64,000 nt of DNA from Streptomyces dioscori (GTDB taxonomy: Bacteria; Actinomycetota; Actinomycetes; Streptomycetales; Streptomycetaceae): the NCBI RefSeq assembly GCF_003024195.1, contig NZ_KZ679041.1, positions 434,001 to 498,000 of the forward strand. The letters are read 5' to 3'. Position numbers and translations under genes: made by a program. The stretch's first letter is position 1; each line of letters begins with the position of its first letter. Shown here piece by piece: positions 7,111 to 15,342 of this stretch. The notes under the pieces were generated by a model. It did not search any database. It was not told the origin of the DNA and saw nothing but the letters and a program-made list of their open reading frames with translations.

Positions 7111-9155
7111 GCGGGGACCTCCAGAGGGTCGAGCTTGTTCGCTTTCCGGATCTCGTCGACGATACGGCCGATGATTCCCGTGATGTCGAAGTCCTTCGGG
7201 GTGAAGACCGCGGCCACTCCCGCGGCCCTCAGCAACTCGGCGTCGGCGTTCGGGATGATCCCGCCGGCGATCACGGGGATGTCGGCGGCGCCCGCCTCGC
7301 GCAGCCGTTCCAGCACGTCGGGCACCAGCTGGGCGTGCGAGCCCGACAGGATGGACAGGCCCACGCCGTGGACGTCCTCGGCGACGGCCGCGGTCACGAT
7401 CTCCTCGGGCGTGAGCCGGATGCCCTGGTAAACCACCTCGAAGCCGGCGTCACGGGCGCGTACGGCGATCTGCTCGGCGCCGTTCGAGTGCCCGTCCAGG
7501 CCCGGCTTGCCCACCAGGAAGCGGAGCTTGCCGACGCCCAGGTCCTTCGCGGTCAGCTCCACCTTGCGGCGGACCACCGCCATCGCGGTGCCCTCCTCGG
7601 CGGTCACCGCGACGGGCGCGGAGGACACCCCGGTGGGGGCGCGGAACTCGCCGAAGACCTCGCGCAGGGCGCCGGCCCACTCGCCGGTCGTGACGCCGGC
7701 ACGGGCGCACTCCAGGGTGGCCTCCATGAGGTTGCCGGTGCCCTTGGCGGCCTCCTTCAGCCGGTCCAGCGCCTTGCACGGGCGCGGGTGGTTGAAGGGC
7801 GGCTGGTAGCGGGTGTCGCGCCACTTCTGGAGGGCGCTCGTCACCCGGGCCTCGACCGCCGGGTCGACCGTCTGGATCGCGGCGTCCAGATCGGCCGTGA
7901 GCGGGTTGGGCTCGGTCGACTCGAAGATGTTGACGCCGACGATCTTCTCGTCGCCGGACTCGATACGGGCCCGGCGCTCGGCGTGCGAGGAGACGAGCTG
8001 CGACTTCAGATAGCCCGACTCGACGGCCGCCATCGCGCCGCCCATCTCCTCGATCCGGTCGATCTCGGCGAAGGAGTCCTCGACCAGCTGGGCGACCTTC
8101 GCCTCCACGACGTGCGAACCCTCGAAGATGTCCGCGTATTCCAGCAGGTCGCTCTCGTAGGCGAGCACCTGCTGCATACGCAGCGACCACTGCTGGTCCC
8201 AGGGGCGGGGCAGCCCCAAGGCCTCGTTCCAGGCGGGAAGTTGCACGGCACGCGCGCGTGCGTCCTTGGAGAGGGTGACGGCCAGCATCTCCAGGACGAT
8301 CCGCTGGATGTTGTTCTCCGGCTGGGCCTCGGTCAGGCCGAGGGAGTTGACCTGGACCCCGTACCGGAACCTGCGGTGCTTGGGGTTCTCGATGCCGTAC
8401 CGCTCGCGGGTGATGCGGTCCCAGATGCGGCCGAACGCCCGCATCTTGCACATCTCCTCGACGAACCGGACGCCCGCGTTCACGAAGAAGGAGATGCGCG
8501 CGACCACGTCCCCCTTCTGGTCCTCGCGGATCTGCCCGGACGCGAACACCGCGTCGAGCACGGCGATCGCGGTGGACATCGCGTACGCGATCTCCTGGAC
8601 CGGAGTGGCTCCCGCCTCCTGGAGGTGGTAGCTGCAGATGTTGATCGGGTTCCACTTGGGGATGTTGTTGACCGTGTAGCAGATCATGTCCGTCGTCAGA
8701 CGGAGGGAGGGCACCGGCGGGAACACGTGCGTGCCCCGCGACAGGTACTCCTTCACGATGTCGTTCTGGGTCGTCCCCTGGAGCGTGGTGATGTCCACAC
8801 CCTGCTCCTCGGCGACGACCTGGTAGAGCGCCAGCAGCCACATGGCGGTGGCGTTGATGGTCATCGAGGTGTTCATCTGCTCCAGGGGGATGTCCTGGAA
8901 CAGCCGGCGCATGTCACCGAGGTGCGAGACCGGTACGCCGACCCGGCCGACCTCGCCGCGGGCGAGGATGTGGTCGGGGTCGTACCCGGTCTGGGTCGGC
9001 AGGTCGAACGCGACCGACAGACCCGTCTGCCCCTTGGCGAGGTTGCGCCGGTACAGCTCGTTGGACGCCTCCGCGGTGGAGTGGCCGGCGTAGGTCCGCA
9101 TGAGCCACGGCCGGTCCTTCTCGGTGCGCTCCTGCGGCGTCTGGCGCTCTGTCAT
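7107..9155 (-). CDS. ecm: Ethylmalonyl-CoA mutase (MeaA-like, B12-dependent)
   Basis: The 682-residue protein has a methylmalonyl-CoA-mutase-type TIM barrel (about residues 15-520) and a C-terminal B12-binding domain. The cobalamin motif DGHSNG begins at residue 554 with the axial His at 556, followed by VGLSILSGSH and IAGGIIP. One chain carries both domains, as in MeaA/Ecm, unlike the two-subunit MutAB of many actinobacteria. The neighbours Ccr and the downstream lyase make ethylmalonyl-CoA to methylsuccinyl-CoA the expected reaction. It overlaps the lyase gene by 4 nt and begins 9 nt after the ccr stop. Needs adenosylcobalamin. Confidence 0.93.
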   Translation of the reverse strand: MTERQTPQERTEKDRPWLMRTYAGHSTAEASNELYRRNLAKGQTGLSVAFDLPTQTGYDPDHILARGEVGRVGVPVSHLGDMRRLFQDIPLEQMNTSMTINATAMWLLALYQVVAEEQGVDITTLQGTTQNDIVKEYLSRGTHVFPPVPSLRLTTDMICYTVNNIPKWNPINICSYHLQEAGATPVQEIAYAMSTAIAVLDAVFASGQIREDQKGDVVARISFFVNAGVRFVEEMCKMRAFGRIWDRITRERYGIENPKHRRFRYGVQVNSLGLTEAQPENNIQRIVLEMLAVTLSKDARARAVQLPAWNEALGLPRPWDQQWSLRMQQVLAYESDLLEYADIFEGSHVVEAKVAQLVEDSFAEIDRIEEMGGAMAAVESGYLKSQLVSSHAERRARIESGDEKIVGVNIFESTEPNPLTADLDAAIQTVDPAVEARVTSALQKWRDTRYQPPFNHPRPCKALDRLKEAAKGTGNLMEATLECARAGVTTGEWAGALREVFGEFRAPTGVSSAPVAVTAEEGTAMAVVRRKVELTAKDLGVGKLRFLVGKPGLDGHSNGAEQIAVRARDAGFEVVYQGIRLTPEEIVTAAVAEDVHGVGLSILSGSHAQLVPDVLERLREAGAADIPVIAGGIIPNADAELLRAAGVAAVFTPKDFDITGIIGRIVDEIRKANKLDPLEVPA

Positions 9156-9164
9156 CTTCGGACC

Positions 9165-10502
9165 TCAGATGTTCCGGAAGCGGTTGATGGCGTCGACGTG
9201 CTGGGCGCGCTTCTCCTCGTCGCGCACACCGAGACCCTCGGTGGGCGCCAGCGCCAGGACCCCGACCTTGCCCTGGTGGAGGTTGCGGTGCACGTCGTAC
9301 GCGGCCTGCCCGGTCTCCTCCAGCGAGTACACCTTGGACAGCGTCGGGTGGATCTTGCCCTTCGCGATGAGCCGGTTGGCCTCCCAGGCCTCGCGGTAGT
9401 TGGCGAAGTGCGAGCCGATGATCCGCTTCAGGGACATCCACAGGTAGCGGTTGTCGTACTCGTGGTTGTAGCCCGAGGTGGAGGCGCAGGTGACGATGGT
9501 GCCGCCCTTGCGGGTGACGTACACGGAGGCGCCGAAGGTCTCGCGGCCCGGGTGCTCGAAGACGATGTCGACGTCCTCGCCGCCGGTCAGTTCGCGGATG
9601 CGCTTGCCGAAGCGCTTCCACTCCTTCGGGTCCTGGTGGTGCTCGTCCTTCCAGAACCGGTAGTCCTCCGCGTTGCGGTCGATGATCGCCTCGGCGCCCA
9701 TCGCCCGGCAGATGTCCGCCTTCTGCGGGCTGCTGACCACACAGATGGGGTTGGCGCCGCCGGCGAGCGCGAACTGCGTGGCGTAACTGCCGAGGCCGCC
9801 GCTCGCGCCCCAGATGAGGACGTTGTCGCCCTGCTTCATCCCGGCGCCGTTGCGGGAGACCAGCTGCCGGTACGCGGTGGAGTTGACCAGGCCGGGCGCC
9901 GCGGCCTCCTCCCAGCTGAGGTGGTCGGGCTTGGGCATCAGCTGGTTGGACTTGACGAGCGCGATCTCGGCGAGGCCGCCGAAGTTGGTCTCGAAGCCCC
10001 AGATGCGCTGCTCGGGGTCGAGCATGGTGTCGTTGTGCCCGTCGCTGGACTCCAGCTCGACGGACAGGCAGTGCGCGACGACCTCGTCACCGGGGTGCCA
10101 GGCGTTCACGCCCGGACCGGTGCGCAGCACGACGCCCGCGAGGTCGGAACCGATGACGTGGTACGGCAGGTCGTGGCGCTTGGTCAGCTCGCTGAGCCTG
10201 CCGTAGCGCTCCAGGAAGCTGAAGGTGGACACCGGCTCGAAGATCGAGGTCCACACGGAGTTGTAGTTGACCGAGGAGGCCATCACGGCCACCAGGGCCT
10301 CGCCGGGGCCGAGCTCCGGCACCGGCACGTCGTCCAGGTGGATCGACTTGCGCGGGTCCTTGTCGCGGGTGGTGAGCCCGGCGAACATCTCCGTCTCGTC
10401 CTTGTGCACGGTGATCGCGCGGTAGGACTCGGGGAGCGGTAGCGCGGCGAAGTCGGCGGACGTGGCGGTCTGCGACTGGATCGCGTCCAGGATTTCCTTC
10501 AC
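9165..10502 (-). CDS. ccr: Crotonyl-CoA carboxylase/reductase
   Basis: The 445-residue medium-chain reductase converts crotonyl-CoA, CO2 and NADPH to ethylmalonyl-CoA. The four CO2-pocket residues known from the Kitasatospora enzyme appear at the same numbers: Asn81, Phe170, Glu171 and His365 (in GSHFANYR). The NADPH-binding motif is GASGGLGSYATQ near residue 232. The start is GTG with GGAGG seven bases upstream. It heads the ccr-ecm-lyase-hydratase-dehydrogenase run, behind a TetR gene and a cluster of palindromes. The product also feeds ethylmalonyl-CoA to polyketide pathways, but the context here is acetyl-CoA assimilation. Confidence 0.96.
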   Translation of the reverse strand: MKEILDAIQSQTATSADFAALPLPESYRAITVHKDETEMFAGLTTRDKDPRKSIHLDDVPVPELGPGEALVAVMASSVNYNSVWTSIFEPVSTFSFLERYGRLSELTKRHDLPYHVIGSDLAGVVLRTGPGVNAWHPGDEVVAHCLSVELESSDGHNDTMLDPEQRIWGFETNFGGLAEIALVKSNQLMPKPDHLSWEEAAAPGLVNSTAYRQLVSRNGAGMKQGDNVLIWGASGGLGSYATQFALAGGANPICVVSSPQKADICRAMGAEAIIDRNAEDYRFWKDEHHQDPKEWKRFGKRIRELTGGEDVDIVFEHPGRETFGASVYVTRKGGTIVTCASTSGYNHEYDNRYLWMSLKRIIGSHFANYREAWEANRLIAKGKIHPTLSKVYSLEETGQAAYDVHRNLHQGKVGVLALAPTEGLGVRDEEKRAQHVDAINRFRNI

Positions 10503-10743
10503 GGTGTTGCCTCCGGCGATGAGCGTCCGAGAGCGTCCGAGGGAGAACGCTGAGGGGTACGTCGGGGTGGGTAGCTGCTGGTGAGACGTGCCGTCGGTTC
10601 GGCAAGGGGGTGGTGCTCGGCAGCGCTTTGTGGCGCGGAAGGTTGCCTGTGACGCAGGCGTCCGGGCTCGCAGGCATTGGCTTGCGGGGACAGCCGGCGT
10701 ACGAAGGTTCTCTGCACGCCGGCCGCCCGGACCACTTCAACGT
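10503..10743 (-). other. Long 5' leader / promoter region of ccr
   Basis: No gene is seen in these 241 bases between the ccr start and the palindrome cluster. If transcription starts near the palindromes, ccr has a leader of roughly 200 nt. An out-of-frame ORF running through it has no Shine-Dalgarno support. I recognise no riboswitch class. Confidence 0.4.
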
Positions 10744-10760
10744 ATGACACTGCGTGTCAT
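10744..10760. promoter_or_regulatory. Perfect palindrome upstream of ccr, candidate TetR operator
   Basis: ATGACAC-TGC-GTGTCAT is a perfect 7-bp inverted repeat with a 3-nt spacer, 241 nt upstream of the ccr start and downstream of the tetR gene. On the minus strand it would lie between a possible -35 TTGCTA and -10 TACGTT spaced 17 nt apart. A repressor bound there would block transcription. The size and symmetry suit a TetR dimer. Promoter boxes are only approximate. Confidence 0.55.
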
Positions 10761-10767
10761 CTAGCAA

Positions 10768-10780
10768 GGCACCGAGTGCC
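10768..10780. promoter_or_regulatory. Second short palindrome upstream of ccr
   Basis: GGCAC-CGA-GTGCC is a perfect 5-bp inverted repeat, 7 nt from the larger palindrome at 10744-10760. It could be part of the same operator array or a chance feature of GC-rich DNA. Confidence 0.35.
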
Positions 10781-10799
10781 AACAATTTCTCTCAGTTGT

Positions 10800-10818
10800 C
10801 ATCTGCCTGTCACAGATG
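10800..10818. promoter_or_regulatory. Third inverted repeat upstream of ccr
   Basis: CATCTG and CAGATG face each other across 7 nt (CCTGTCA). A TGTCA direct repeat also lies here, matching the half-site of the 10744 palindrome (GTGTCAT). This suggests further binding of the same regulator. Weak evidence on its own. Confidence 0.3.
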
Positions 10819-10859
10819 AGCGATGATCGATCAAGCGCGGGGGCAAAAGGGCATTGAAA

Positions 10860-10890
10860 AAGGGGCACTGCCCGGGTGGGCGTGCCCCTT
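10860..10890 (-). terminator. Intrinsic terminator of the tetR gene
   Basis: On the minus strand AAGGGGCAC pairs with GTGCCCCTT, extended by an inner GCCC/GGGC stem. The hairpin is followed immediately by TTTTTC. This is a textbook rho-independent terminator, 23 nt past the tetR stop. It separates tetR transcription from ccr. Confidence 0.85.
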
Positions 10891-10912
10891 CAGTGGTGAT
10901 TGCGGGTCGTTT

Positions 10913-11728
10913 CTACGACCGTTCCTTCAATGCCTGCTCGATGGTCCGCATCACCTGGTGCAGCGGAGCGTCCACGCGGGCGACGGTCACCAGCACCTCG
11001 CCCTCCACCGACGCGGCGGACACGGGCGCCGCGTGCGCGGCGGTGTCCCGACCGGCGCCTATCCCCGTGCCGAAGGTCTTCCTGACGATCGAGAAGGCGT
11101 GGTCCAGCTGCGCCTCCACGTCACCCTGGGCGCCCGCCCGCAGCCATCTGCGCAGCACGTGGTTGTGCGCGGTGACCACGGCCGACGCGGCGACCTCCGC
11201 GAGCAGCGGATCGTCGTTGGCGTCGTCGTCGTGGGCGTGCTCGTCGAAGTGCCCCAGCAGATAGCGGGTGAACAGCCGCTCGTACCGGGCCACGGACGCG
11301 ATCTCCGCCTCCCGCAGCGTCGGCACCTCACGCGTCAGCTTGTAGCGCGAGACCGAGATCTCCGGCCGCGCCGCGTACATCTGCATGACTTCCTTGATCC
11401 CGCGGCACACCGTGTCCAGCGGATGCTCGTGCGCCGGCGCGGCGTTGAGCACCGCCTCGGCCCGGATCAGGGTGTCGTCGTGGTCCGGGAAGATCGCCTC
11501 CTCCTTGGACCGGAAGTGCCGGAAGAAGGTGCGCCGGGCCACCCCGGCCGCGGCCGCGATCTCGTCGACCGTCGTCGCCTCGTACCCCTTCGTCGCGAAG
11601 AGCTCCATCGCGGCGGCCGCCAGCTCTCGGCGCATCTTGAGCCGCTGCGCCGCGGCGCGACCGCCCGCGGCGCTCTCCGGCGCGTCGGACGTGGCTGGTG
11701 TACGGGAGGACTTGGCGGGCTGGGACAT
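10913..11728 (-). CDS. TetR-family regulator of the ethylmalonyl-CoA genes
   Basis: The 271-residue protein starts with about 30 polar residues and then a TetR_N helix-turn-helix (about residues 33-80: AAMELFATKGYEATTVDEIA, then AGVARRTFFRHFRSKEEAI). The C-terminal ligand domain is helical and includes an acidic loop HDDDANDD. ATG at 11728 is chosen because it gives a normal TetR length; ATG at 11746 is possible, and neither has a strong ribosome site. It lies between the hydroxyacyl-CoA dehydrogenase gene and ccr on the same strand, so it most likely controls one or both, perhaps with an acyl-CoA as ligand. Confidence 0.85.
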   Translation of the reverse strand: MSQPAKSSRTPATSDAPESAAGGRAAAQRLKMRRELAAAAMELFATKGYEATTVDEIAAAAGVARRTFFRHFRSKEEAIFPDHDDTLIRAEAVLNAAPAHEHPLDTVCRGIKEVMQMYAARPEISVSRYKLTREVPTLREAEIASVARYERLFTRYLLGHFDEHAHDDDANDDPLLAEVAASAVVTAHNHVLRRWLRAGAQGDVEAQLDHAFSIVRKTFGTGIGAGRDTAAHAAPVSAASVEGEVLVTVARVDAPLHQVMRTIEQALKERS

Positions 11729-11921
11729 GCCCCGAACGTACTGCATGTACGCGCCGGAGCGCTCCCGACCGGGTCTTTCTCCGCCGGGGCCCAGGGCCCC
11801 CGCGGAGGCGCCGGCGGGGTCGAGCAGCCCGCCCCAGTCCGCACGCCCGCCTCCGGGCCGGTCCCCTGGCCCGGAGGCGCACCTGCCGGGCCGGTCCCCG
11901 GGCCCGTCTTCGCGCGACGGC

Positions 11922-13736
11922 TCAGCGCCGCGCATATTCGCGGAAGCCGCGGCCCGTCTTGCGGCCGAGGCAGCCCGCGGCCACCAGGTGCTCCAGGAGC
12001 GGCGCCGGGGCCAGACCCGGGTCGCGGAACTCGCGGTGCAGCACCTTCTCGATGGCCAGCGAGACATCCAGGCCGACCACGTCGAGGAGTTCGAACGGGC
12101 CCATCGGGTAGCCGCCGCCGAGCTTCATCGCGGCGTCGATGTCGTCGAGCGTCGCGTAGTGCTCCTCGACCATCTTGATCGCGTTGTTCAGGTACGGGAA
12201 CAGGAGCGCGTTGACGATGAACCCCGCCCGGTCGCCGCAGTCCACCGGGTGCTTGCGGACCTTCGCGCACAGCTCGCGGACCGTGGCGTGCACGTCGTCC
12301 GCCGTCAGGACCGTGCGCACGACCTCGACCAGCTTCATCGCGGGGGCCGGGTTGAAGAAGTGCATGCCGATCACGTCCTGCGGCCGCGAGGTGGCCCTCG
12401 CGCAGGCGACGACCGGCAGCGAGGACGTCGTCGTGGCCAGGATCGCGCCCGGCTTGCAGACCTTGTCGAACACCGCGAAGAGCTGCTGCTTGATCTCCAG
12501 GTCCTCGGCGACGGCCTCCAGCGCCAGATCGACCTCGGCGAAGGCCTCGTACGAACCCGCCGGGGTGATGCGCCCCAGGGTCTCGGCGGCCGCCTCCGCG
12601 GTCATCCGGCCCTTGTCGACGGAGCGCGAGAGGGACTTGCCGATACGGGCCTTCGCGGTCCCGGCCTTCTCCTCGGTGCGGGCGGCGAGGACGACGTCGT
12701 ACCCGGCCTTCGCGAAGACCTCCGCGATGCCGGACGCCATCGTTCCGGAGCCCGCGACACCGACCGAGCGGACGGTCCGGCCGACCGTCCCGGACCCCGC
12801 GGCGGACGGCGTCAGCGCGTCCGGGACGACGGTCGCGCTGCCCGGAGCGTCGTACGTGTAGAAGCCACGCCCCGACTTGCGGCCGGTCAGGCCCGCCTGG
12901 CTGAGCTGCTTGAGGACCGGCGCCGGCGCGTGCAGCCGGTCGTGCGACTCGGCGTACATGGCCTCCAGGACCGTACGCGCGGTGTCCACGCCGATCAGGT
13001 CGAGCAGGGCGAGTGGGCCCATCGGCAGGCCGCAGCCCAGCCGCATCGCGGCGTCGATGTCCTCGCGGCTGGCGTACTTGGCCTCGTACATCGCGGCGGC
13101 CTGGTTGAGGTAGCCGAAGAGCAGGCCGTCGGCGACGAAGCCGGGGCGGTCGCCGACCGCGACGGGCTCCTTGCCGAGTTCGAGGGCGAGGTCGGTGACG
13201 GCGGCGACGGCGCCCGGCGCGGTCAGCACGGACGAGACGACCTCGACGAGCTTCATCGCGGGCGCGGGGTTGAAGAAGTGCAGGCCCAGGACCCGTTCGG
13301 GATGGGCCGAGTCGGCGGCCAGCCGGGTGACCGACAGGGCGTTCGTGCCGGTCGCCAGGATCGTCCCGGGCCGCACGACACCGTCCAGCTCCCGGAAGAT
13401 CTGGTGCTTGATCTCGTACGACTCCGGGGCCACCTCGATCACCAGGTCGGCGTCGGCCGCGGCCCGCAGATCGGTGAAGGTGCGGAAGCGGGCGAGGGTG
13501 TCGTCGCGTTCCTGCTCGGTGATGCGTCCGCGCCGCACGGCACGGGCGGTCGAGGACTCCAGCGCGCCGACGGCCTGCGCCGCGGCGGCCTCGCTGATGT
13601 CGATGCCGACGACCTCGCGGCCGGCCCGGGCGAGGATCTCGGCGATACCGGTGCCCATCGTGCCGAGGCCGACGACGGCGACGGTCCGCAGGAGGGAGAC
13701 GGAGGACAACGAGGGGTCGGACAGGGGAGTGGCCAT
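11922..13736 (-). CDS. 3-hydroxyacyl-CoA dehydrogenase, tandem two-domain form (3-hydroxybutyryl-CoA dehydrogenase)
   Basis: The 604-residue protein contains two complete hydroxyacyl-CoA dehydrogenase units. Each has a NAD-binding motif (GLGTMG at residue 23 and GSGTMA near 325), the HFFNPAPAMKLVEVV signature and a C-terminal domain ending GRKSGRGF or GRKTGRGF. It should interconvert acetoacetyl-CoA and 3-hydroxybutyryl-CoA, supplying crotonyl-CoA for Ccr. The ATG at 13736 has GGAG seven bases upstream, better than the more upstream start at 13775. The tandem form looks like an internal gene duplication with both halves retaining NAD motifs. No hydratase domain is fused, unlike FadB. Confidence 0.88.
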   Translation of the reverse strand: MATPLSDPSLSSVSLLRTVAVVGLGTMGTGIAEILARAGREVVGIDISEAAAAQAVGALESSTARAVRRGRITEQERDDTLARFRTFTDLRAAADADLVIEVAPESYEIKHQIFRELDGVVRPGTILATGTNALSVTRLAADSAHPERVLGLHFFNPAPAMKLVEVVSSVLTAPGAVAAVTDLALELGKEPVAVGDRPGFVADGLLFGYLNQAAAMYEAKYASREDIDAAMRLGCGLPMGPLALLDLIGVDTARTVLEAMYAESHDRLHAPAPVLKQLSQAGLTGRKSGRGFYTYDAPGSATVVPDALTPSAAGSGTVGRTVRSVGVAGSGTMASGIAEVFAKAGYDVVLAARTEEKAGTAKARIGKSLSRSVDKGRMTAEAAAETLGRITPAGSYEAFAEVDLALEAVAEDLEIKQQLFAVFDKVCKPGAILATTTSSLPVVACARATSRPQDVIGMHFFNPAPAMKLVEVVRTVLTADDVHATVRELCAKVRKHPVDCGDRAGFIVNALLFPYLNNAIKMVEEHYATLDDIDAAMKLGGGYPMGPFELLDVVGLDVSLAIEKVLHREFRDPGLAPAPLLEHLVAAGCLGRKTGRGFREYARR

Positions 13737-14072
13737 CGCGGGACTCCAGGAATGAGTGACGACTGAGGGACGCACGCGGGTACGCCGACGGGCGCACGGA
13801 GTGCGGTGGGAAACGCTGAGGCGAACCGACAGGCCCTGTCCCGGAGCCGTGCCGTCATGTCGAACTGAGGTACCTGAAGTACCGAACCGACCAGCTCCCT
13901 CACGACCGCTGGGGTGTGAGGGTGTTCCCGCGGCGGCTGCGTCACCAGGCCACCACGGGCGGATCCACGAGTGGGTAACTCGCTCGATTGAGCTTAACCG
14001 GTGAGTAACGAGCGCGCCAGCCCGCTTTCCGGGCCGGTCCGTGTGACCTATGTCGCCGATAGTCTCTGCATC
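13737..14072. other. Divergent intergenic region between the dehydrogenase and HEAT genes
   Basis: No gene is supported in these 336 bases. A perfect inverted repeat GGTAC-CTGAA-GTACC lies at 13869-13883, about 135 nt upstream of the dehydrogenase start, and may be an operator. An extended GTG start for the HEAT gene at 14001 is possible but lacks a clear ribosome site. Confidence 0.4.
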
Positions 14073-14672
14073 ATGGACGAAGAGTTGCGATCGCTCACCC
14101 AGCGCTTACGGCAGGAGGCGGGCACGATGGCGTCCTTCTCGTACGAACGACTGGCGGCGACCGGCGATCTCGACGAGCTGGCCGCCGTGCTCATCGCTCC
14201 CGAACAGCCGCTCTGGGCGCGGGAGCTGGCCGCGTTCCGGCTCGGTGTCGCCGGGGACCGACGGGCCTTCGAGGCGCTCGTCCTGCTGCTCAACCACCGG
14301 GATCCGCAGCGGTGCGCGTCCGCCGCGTACGCCATGGCCCGGCTGGGGGATCCGCGTACCGCGCGGGCGGCGGCGGCCCTCGCCACGAACGAGCTGCGCG
14401 TCGCGTACGCGCTTCATCCGGTGCGGCTGCTGGTGGAACTGCGGGCGCCGGAGTCCGTGCCGGCGCTGATCACCACTCTGGCGCGGCGGTTCCGGCCGCA
14501 CGATCCGTATCGGCGGGTCGCGCTCGCGTGTGTGGAGGGGCTGGGGGTGCTGGGGGACGAACGGGCTCGGCCCGTGCTGAACGAGGCGCTGGTGCATCCG
14601 GAGTTGGCGGGGGCGGCGGCCGACGCGTTGCGGCGGCTGCCGGCTCAGCGGGTCCCGCGGGGGCGGGGCTAG
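14073..14672 (+). CDS. HEAT-repeat protein
   Basis: The 199-residue protein is built of alpha-helical pairs such as DPQRCASAAYAMARLGDPRTA and DPYRRVALACVEGLGVLGDE, spaced like HEAT or PBS-lyase repeats. Such repeats make scaffolds for protein binding, and no catalytic motif is visible. ATG at 14073 is preferred to the in-frame start at 14001. A TAGTCT box lies 7 nt before it and no Shine-Dalgarno is seen, so the mRNA may be leaderless. Codon 12 is TTA (14106-14108), so translation may depend on the bldA tRNA. The last third of the gene is unusually G-rich on the coding strand. Confidence 0.75.
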   Translation: MDEELRSLTQRLRQEAGTMASFSYERLAATGDLDELAAVLIAPEQPLWARELAAFRLGVAGDRRAFEALVLLLNHRDPQRCASAAYAMARLGDPRTARAAAALATNELRVAYALHPVRLLVELRAPESVPALITTLARRFRPHDPYRRVALACVEGLGVLGDERARPVLNEALVHPELAGAAADALRRLPAQRVPRGRG

Positions 14673-14711
14673 CAGGTTGGGGTTGGGGTGCGTGTAGGGG
14701 CCTGTTTGTAC

Positions 14712-15080
14712 CTGCGGGCCGGTGGGGGCTTGTCGCGCAGTTCCCCGCGCCCCTGAGGGGGTGGGGCGTCGGCGTCGGCTTGTGGCTGCGGGGCCGGTGG
14801 GGGCTTGTCGCGCAGTTCCTCGCGCCCCTGAGGCGCGGCTGTTCCTCGCGGCTCTGGTGGGCGCGGCGGTCTGCTGGGGGCCTGGGCCCCGTCAGGGGCG
14901 CGGGGAACTGCGCGGCCAGCCACGATGGACCTGCAGGTTCAGGATGGTCCTGAGCAGGGGGTTTGTGCGGTGCGGGTCAGTGGGGGGCGGGCCGCGCGGT
15001 TCCCCGCGCCCCTGACGGGGTGGGCGGGCGCGTCGGCTTGTGGCTGCGGGCCGGCGCGCAGGCCCTCGCGCCCCTGAGGG
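14712..15080. repeat. Repeat island, five units, after the HEAT gene
   Basis: The gene-free stretch 14673-15342 holds five copies of the GC-rich element at about 14712-14760, 14786-14834, 14892-14935, 14971-15020 and 15043-15080. Most carry the longer form TGCGGGCCGGTGGGGGC followed by CGCAGTTCCCCGCGCCCCTG. The third is inverted relative to the others. Bases 15081-15342 hold no recognised feature. The island separates two convergent genes and may terminate both. Confidence 0.8.
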
Positions 15081-15342
15081 GGGTCGCCGGGGGTTCGCCC
15101 GGCGGGAGGCGGGCGATCGGCAGGTGGACGAGCTTCGCGCTCGTGGCCCGGGCCCTGCTCCCCGGCGGCCCCTGGTGTGCGACCGTCCGGCTGGGTGCGA
15201 CATGGGATTCGGGTCGTCGCTCGGCACCGGCGTGAACCGTTGCCGTGGAGGGTCGCACATTTCGCACCATAAGTGACGGGCGTTCGGGCGGAAATACCCC
15301 AGGCGGGGCGAACGGCCCCCTCAGATGGGCTGATTCGCCGCT

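Noticed and set aside
7335..10442. Very long plus-strand open frame (over 1000 codons) opposite ecm and ccr
   Set aside because: It lies antisense to two clear enzymes and its translation is low-complexity Arg/Gly/Asp/Val. Long antisense frames are usual in high-GC DNA.
11467..13797. Long minus-strand frame in another phase across the hydroxyacyl-CoA dehydrogenase
   Set aside because: Translation is Arg/Pro/Gly-rich and lacks motifs, while the other frame has two complete dehydrogenase units.
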